This document shows positions 30,901 through 34,051 of a DNA stretch of 34,051 nucleotides, one piece after another (within the stretch, counting starts at the first letter, position 1; each line of letters opens with the position of its first letter). The DNA comes from Tychonema bourrellyi FEM_GT703 (GTDB lineage Bacteria > Cyanobacteriota > Cyanobacteriia > Cyanobacteriales > Microcoleaceae). The notes below the pieces were generated by a model. It saw only the letters and a program-made list of their open reading frames with translations, was not told the DNA's origin and did not search any database. A program made the position numbers and the translations under genes. The DNA lies in NCBI RefSeq assembly GCF_002412335.2, contig NZ_NXIB02000087.1:1-34051 (forward strand). The letters run 5' to 3'.

Positions 30901-33900
30901 TTCTACGAAAGTTTAGAATCAATGCTGGTGCAAGTCAACAATCCCGTAGTTGTCGGCCCCACAAACGAGTTTGGCGAATTCTACGTTTTGCCCGATAACG
31001 GTACGAATGCTACGGGCCGAACTAATCGCGGCGGCATTGCCGTTTCTGCGACTGATTTTAATCCCGAACGCATTCAAATTGACGATACTCTGCTGAATCC
31101 TCCCACTAATGGCAGCTTGTCACCTGTTACCAACGTCGCCGACAAATTAAGCACAGTTACTGGCGTTATCGGTTACAGTTTCAGCAATTACGAGATTTTA
31201 AATACCACTCAAATTCCTCAAGCCAGCGTCACTTCCGGCGCATTGACTAAGGAAGTTACAAACCTAACTGGAAATGCCACCCAGCTAACAGTTGCTACTT
31301 TCAACGTCGAGAATTTAGACCCCAGCGATACCGCCAAATTTCCAGCCATCGCCACCCGCATTGTCACCAATCTCAAAAGTCCTGACATTATCAATGTCGA
31401 GGAAATTCAAGACAACAATGGTGCGACAAATGACGGTGTAGTTGCGGCAGATACAACTTACAACACCTTAATTGCCGCAATTAAAACAGCGGGCGGCCCG
31501 ACTTATGAATTCCGGCAAATTAACCCGGTAAATAACCAAGACGGCGGCGAACCTGGTGGCAATATTCGAGTCGGATTTTTGTTCAATCCCAGCCGCGTTA
31601 CTTTTGTCGATCGCGCTGGCGGCACTTCCACAACCGCAACAACGGTTAACACCGTCAGTGGCGAGCCCGCACTGTCAGCAAGTCCCGGCAGAATTGACCC
31701 GACAAATGCAGCATTTAATACCAGCCGCAAGCCTTTAGTCGGTGAATTTGTATTCAACGGCCAATCGGTGTTTGTAATTGCCAATCACTTTAACTCAAAA
31801 GGCGGCGACCAACCGCTTTTCGGTCCCAATCAGCCACCAGTTCTAACTTCAGAAACTCAGCGTCTCCAACAAGCACAAATTGTCAACAATTTTGTCGATA
31901 GCATTTTGGCAGTCGATGCCAATGCGAATGTAATTGTTGCCGGAGATTTGAATGATTTTGCATTTTCCGAACCGCTGAATGTGGTGCGGGGAATTCCGGG
32001 AGGTAGTGGCACTGCTGTACTGCAAAACTTAATCGAAACTCTGCCAGAAAATGAGCGTTACACTTATAATTTCCAAGGCAACGCGCAGGTTCTCGACCAC
32101 ATTTTAGCTAGCAATAACTTAGCTAAAAATTTAGCCGGATTTGATGTTGTTCACATCAACTCAGAATTTGCCGACCAAGACAGCGACCATGATCCAAGTG
32201 TCGCCCGGTTTAACATTCCATTGCCGACTGTCACTATTACTGCGACAGACGCAGCAGCAGCCGAATCTGCTGCAAATCCTGGTATTTTCCGCATTACGCG
32301 ATCGGGCAGTACCGCACTGCCGCTAACCGTAAATTACACTACTGCTAGCGGTACTGGTTTTGCCACCAGCAATGATTACACACCAAATTTAACGGGTAGC
32401 ATTATCATTCCGGCTGGTCAATCTTTCACCGATGTTACTATTACCCCAATTGACGACACAATTGTGGAAGGTAGCGAGGCTGTGAAGCTGACTTTAGTTG
32501 GTGCGGCTGCTTACAACTTGGGGGCTGCTGGTACTGAAACGGCAACCGTGGCGATCGCAGACAACGATCTAGCAGTCATACCAATACCGGGAACATTTAA
32601 TTTCAGTAACGCCACTTACAGCGTTAATGAAAACGGCACAACCCAAACCATTGCAGTTAATCGTACAGGTGGCATCAATGTCTCCGCCTCAGTCAGTTAC
32701 GGTACTGCTGACGGTAGCGCCACCGCCGGAAGTGACTACACTGCGACATCGGGTACATTAAACTTTCTGTCTGGTGAAACTAGCAAAACTTTCACTATTC
32801 CGATCGCCAATGACACCTTAGTAGAAGGCAATGAAACTGTCAATCTCAGTTTGAGTAATGCCACAAATAATGCAAGTTTGGGAAATCAGAAAACGGCGAT
32901 TTTGACTATTGTGGATACGACGGCGACTCCTACACCAACGCCTACGCCAACCCCCACGCCGACTCCTACTCCCACGCCTACACCGACTCCTACTCCTACG
33001 CCTACAGCCGATCTAACCTATATTGGCGATCGCATTGAACGACCAAACCTCGATCAACCAAATCCAGTCGATAACACCATCAACGGCAATTCCGGCAGCC
33101 TAATTGGTACTTCCAAAAACGACGGATATTTTGGCACAAACAACCCCAATATCTTCGATGCCAAAGCAGGTAACGACAACCTAATTGGCGGCAACAGCGC
33201 CGACATTTTAAACGGCAACGAAGGTAACGATTTCATTAACGGCTACAAGGGAGACGATATCCTGTTGGGTGGCAAAGGAAACGACATCATTCTTGGCGGT
33301 TTTGGTAAAGATGTTATTTTCGGAAATCAAGGAAACGATTCACTTAACGGGCAAGAAGATGATGACTTAATCTTGGGCAATGAAGGTAACGATTTTATCG
33401 ACGGCGGTAAAGGAAACGATACTTTATTCGGCGGAAACGGTCAGGATTTAATTCTAGGTAGCGGAGGTAATGATACTCTCTTCGGAGAACTTGGGGACGA
33501 TACTTTGTCCGGCGATGGAGGAGATGACCTAATTTATGCCGGTCAAGGCAATGATTTAATTGACGGCGGTAAGGGCAATGATTCGATTTATGGAGACCAA
33601 GGTAACGATACGCTTCTCGGTTCCGAAGGCAACGATATCTTGTTTGGAGGTTTAGGCAACGACAGCTTAATTGGCGGTTTGGATAATGACACATTTGTCC
33701 TCGGAAACAATCTCGGACTTGATATTATTTCCGATTTTGTCAAAGGCGAAGATGTGTTAGGATTGTCTAGCGGTTTGAGTTTTAATCAATTGGAAATTAG
33801 TCAGAGTAATAACAATACTTTGATTAAAGTGAGTGGAATTGCGATCGCATCTTTAACCGGAGTGAATGCCTCACAAATCGGAGTTAACGATTTCCGACTT

Positions 33901-33906
33901 ATCTAA
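27940..33906 (+). CDS. Giant secreted ExeM/NucH-type nuclease-phosphatase with DUF3616, Calx-beta and RTX repeats
   Basis: 1988 residues from ATG 27940, which has AGGA 11 bases upstream; an in-frame ATG at 27820 would add 40 unconvincing residues. Order: N-terminal surface-protein-like region, a CARDB/DUF11-like Ig domain (about 247-377), a cadherin-like domain (380-487), DUF3616 (498-820), an OB-fold-like region, then an endonuclease/exonuclease/phosphatase domain (about 1116-1423). The last has Asn1122 (TFNVENL), Glu1155, His1283, Asp1336/Asn1338 (GDLND) and His1417 (SDHDP), the full catalytic set. Two Calx-beta domains (1428-1545, 1552-1662), a Pro-Thr linker and about 12 RTX nonapeptides (GGKGND, GNEGND) follow. 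There is no signal peptide, and the RTX end implies type I secretion. A likely role is extracellular nucleic-acid or phosphoester breakdown. Confidence 0.9.
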   Translation: MAAKLVISGYMANPAGTDSPYEYLQVIATQAIDFAATPYTVVWANNGTALANGWVSGAALTYGFSLNSGSLAAGQVAYVGGSGKLINGAATTDISAANWLKTINTGTTAGDGFGTASTGPLGNGGGTPTGGADGIAIFDVPVASITSTTVPVDAVFFGSAVGIANPATGGYVLPTNDIYNNAQGTFGDGTNTTLFPDPAGGAFTKLTGTYNASTGTWTTARTGTIVSNPTALANITTGVTIATTTPLPDLTITSSAPATATVNTPFNYTLTLANSGTAAATGVSAKFTLPAGVTYNSASGTGYTVSQAGQVLTFTGTGAIDPGGSVPLTVNVTPTAAGTVTSPVGAAVADPGNTIAESNETNNSSTAAVDTNVTATANTLPTIAPSAASTFLTVPNLSGVINDPTDPAKNFGVNFTLADAETAVANLTLTATSSNTAVVPNANLTISGTGASRNLKINPVGVGYADVTVTVSDGTNTTSTVLKYAASAASGTPAVTRFLTGTSDASTAIAIDSKYMVVADDEDQNIRLYDRANSGLPVKTFNFTNSLGLTDLSGGVPREVDIEASTRVGNRIYWLGSHSNASGGNLRPNRYRLFATDISGTGATTNLTFAGKYDNLRTDLIAWGNANNFNFTASAATGKIPEATTLDGFNIEGLTLAPNGTTAYVAFRAPQVPTSDRTKALIAPITNFTDLVTGTATSATIGAPIQLDLGGRGIRSIDRNANNEYLIVAGPADSATGTAPKDFRLYTWTGNAADAPQVRSANLTALNAGGSFESIVEVPSNLTDSSQIQLLVDNGDNVWYGDNVISKELPQDNFQKFRTDTVTLGAPPVRIRNIQGASHTSSLATQTVSNVPGVVTALIATGSGRGFYMQDPTPDTGPNPNSTSEAIFVFLGSSTIPNPTVGQSVQVSGRVDEFRPANNATNLTLTQINATVTGAAVGAIASLGTITPTIIGNGGRTQPTTFIQNDFTTTGNVETGGDFDPTTEGIDFYESLESMLVQVNNPVVVGPTNEFGEFYVLPDNGTNATGRTNRGGIAVSATDFNPERIQIDDTLLNPPTNGSLSPVTNVADKLSTVTGVIGYSFSNYEILNTTQIPQASVTSGALTKEVTNLTGNATQLTVATFNVENLDPSDTAKFPAIATRIVTNLKSPDIINVEEIQDNNGATNDGVVAADTTYNTLIAAIKTAGGPTYEFRQINPVNNQDGGEPGGNIRVGFLFNPSRVTFVDRAGGTSTTATTVNTVSGEPALSASPGRIDPTNAAFNTSRKPLVGEFVFNGQSVFVIANHFNSKGGDQPLFGPNQPPVLTSETQRLQQAQIVNNFVDSILAVDANANVIVAGDLNDFAFSEPLNVVRGIPGGSGTAVLQNLIETLPENERYTYNFQGNAQVLDHILASNNLAKNLAGFDVVHINSEFADQDSDHDPSVARFNIPLPTVTITATDAAAAESAANPGIFRITRSGSTALPLTVNYTTASGTGFATSNDYTPNLTGSIIIPAGQSFTDVTITPIDDTIVEGSEAVKLTLVGAAAYNLGAAGTETATVAIADNDLAVIPIPGTFNFSNATYSVNENGTTQTIAVNRTGGINVSASVSYGTADGSATAGSDYTATSGTLNFLSGETSKTFTIPIANDTLVEGNETVNLSLSNATNNASLGNQKTAILTIVDTTATPTPTPTPTPTPTPTPTPTPTPTPTPTADLTYIGDRIERPNLDQPNPVDNTINGNSGSLIGTSKNDGYFGTNNPNIFDAKAGNDNLIGGNSADILNGNEGNDFINGYKGDDILLGGKGNDIILGGFGKDVIFGNQGNDSLNGQEDDDLILGNEGNDFIDGGKGNDTLFGGNGQDLILGSGGNDTLFGELGDDTLSGDGGDDLIYAGQGNDLIDGGKGNDSIYGDQGNDTLLGSEGNDILFGGLGNDSLIGGLDNDTFVLGNNLGLDIISDFVKGEDVLGLSSGLSFNQLEISQSNNNTLIKVSGIAIASLTGVNASQIGVNDFRLI
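32930..33006 (+). repeat. Pro-Thr codon repeat (linker)
   Basis: Alternating ACN and CCN codons encode a run of about 12 PT dipeptides between the second Calx-beta domain and the RTX block. The codons are varied (CCA, CCT, ACG, ACT, CCC), so the peptide rather than the DNA repeat seems to be under selection. Confidence 0.8.
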
Positions 33907-33915
33907 GGCAACGGA

Positions 33916-33936
33916 GGAAACGGCAGTGCCGTTTCC
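33916..33936. terminator. Hairpin after the RTX gene
   Basis: GGAAACGGCA and TGCCGTTTCC are perfect complements around a single base, 10 bases after the stop codon. A strong stem is possible, but no T tract follows. It could be a terminator or just another interspersed palindrome. Confidence 0.45.
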
Positions 33937-33945
33937 CTACTGCTA

Positions 33946-34051
33946 AGCTCTGTAGGTTGGGTAGAACGAAGTGAAACCCAACGTCAAGTTGAAGATTATG
34001 TTGGGTTTCATTCTTCAACCCAACCTACCATGATAGCTCTGTAGGTTGGGT
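33946..34051. repeat. Nested inverted repeats with 17-bp direct repeats at the window end
   Basis: AGCTCTGTAGGTTGGGT occurs at 33946-33962 and at 34035-34051. Between them, GTAGGTTGGGT pairs with ACCCAACCTAC (34018-34028), and TGAAACCCAAC (33972-33982) pairs with GTTGGGTTTCA (34000-34010). A related GTTGGGTTTCG/AACCCAACCTAC pair occurs near 5974-6006. A second unit begins at the window edge and is cut off. Confidence 0.75.

Overview
The window reads as chromosomal DNA of a filamentous cyanobacterium, probably of the Oscillatoriales/Microcoleus type. The grounds are the clock genes kaiA and kaiB, scattered copies of the HIP1 octamer GCGATCGC (for example 17190-17197 and 26290-26297), many arrays of short tandem heptamers, and cyanobacterial-style families (Uma2, DUF2281, a CHAT protein with a two-partner-secretion domain, an RTX/Calx-beta protein). 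The genus cannot be fixed from the sequence alone.

Layout. 1-2.5 kb: a PIN/HTH toxin-antitoxin pair, a WecG/TagA glycosyltransferase, a MITE-like element and a previously unlisted 45-codon ORF with a strong ribosome site. 2.6-7.0 kb: a GH15-type protein, two inverted heptamer arrays and a VanY-type D,D-carboxypeptidase. 7.1-13.5 kb: the clock region, with kaiB and kaiA on the minus strand separated by a TnpB-bearing IS200/IS605-type insertion. kaiC is absent from its usual place after kaiB. A CBS/histidine kinase with degenerate receiver-like domains is divergent from kaiA. 13.5-18.2 kb: a scarred region with an IS630 fragment, a DUF433/DUF5615 pair truncated at both outer ends, a lone ABC ATPase, a small conserved ORF and a histone-deacetylase-like hydrolase, all lying between two inverted copies of a dispersed repeat. 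18.2-21.2 kb: gyrA with a tandemly repeated acidic insert, and a lone DUF2281 gene. 21.3-25.6 kb: three overlapping genes encoding a Uma2 nuclease-like protein, an exported pterin carbinolamine dehydratase and a secreted CHAT protease-like protein. 25.9-33.9 kb: apolipoprotein N-acyltransferase (lnt), frameshifted at a heptamer array and carrying two further in-frame repeat invasions, then a giant secreted nuclease/phosphatase-like protein with RTX repeats.

Functional themes are the circadian clock and a likely signalling partner, the cell envelope and export (VanY, WecG, Lnt, TPS-CHAT, RTX), and small toxin-antitoxin genes in various states of decay. The most striking feature is the density of short repeats. 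Several lie inside genes, where most preserve the frame. The array in lnt is placed so that loss of one 7-bp unit would restore the full-length reading frame, which makes it a candidate slippage switch.
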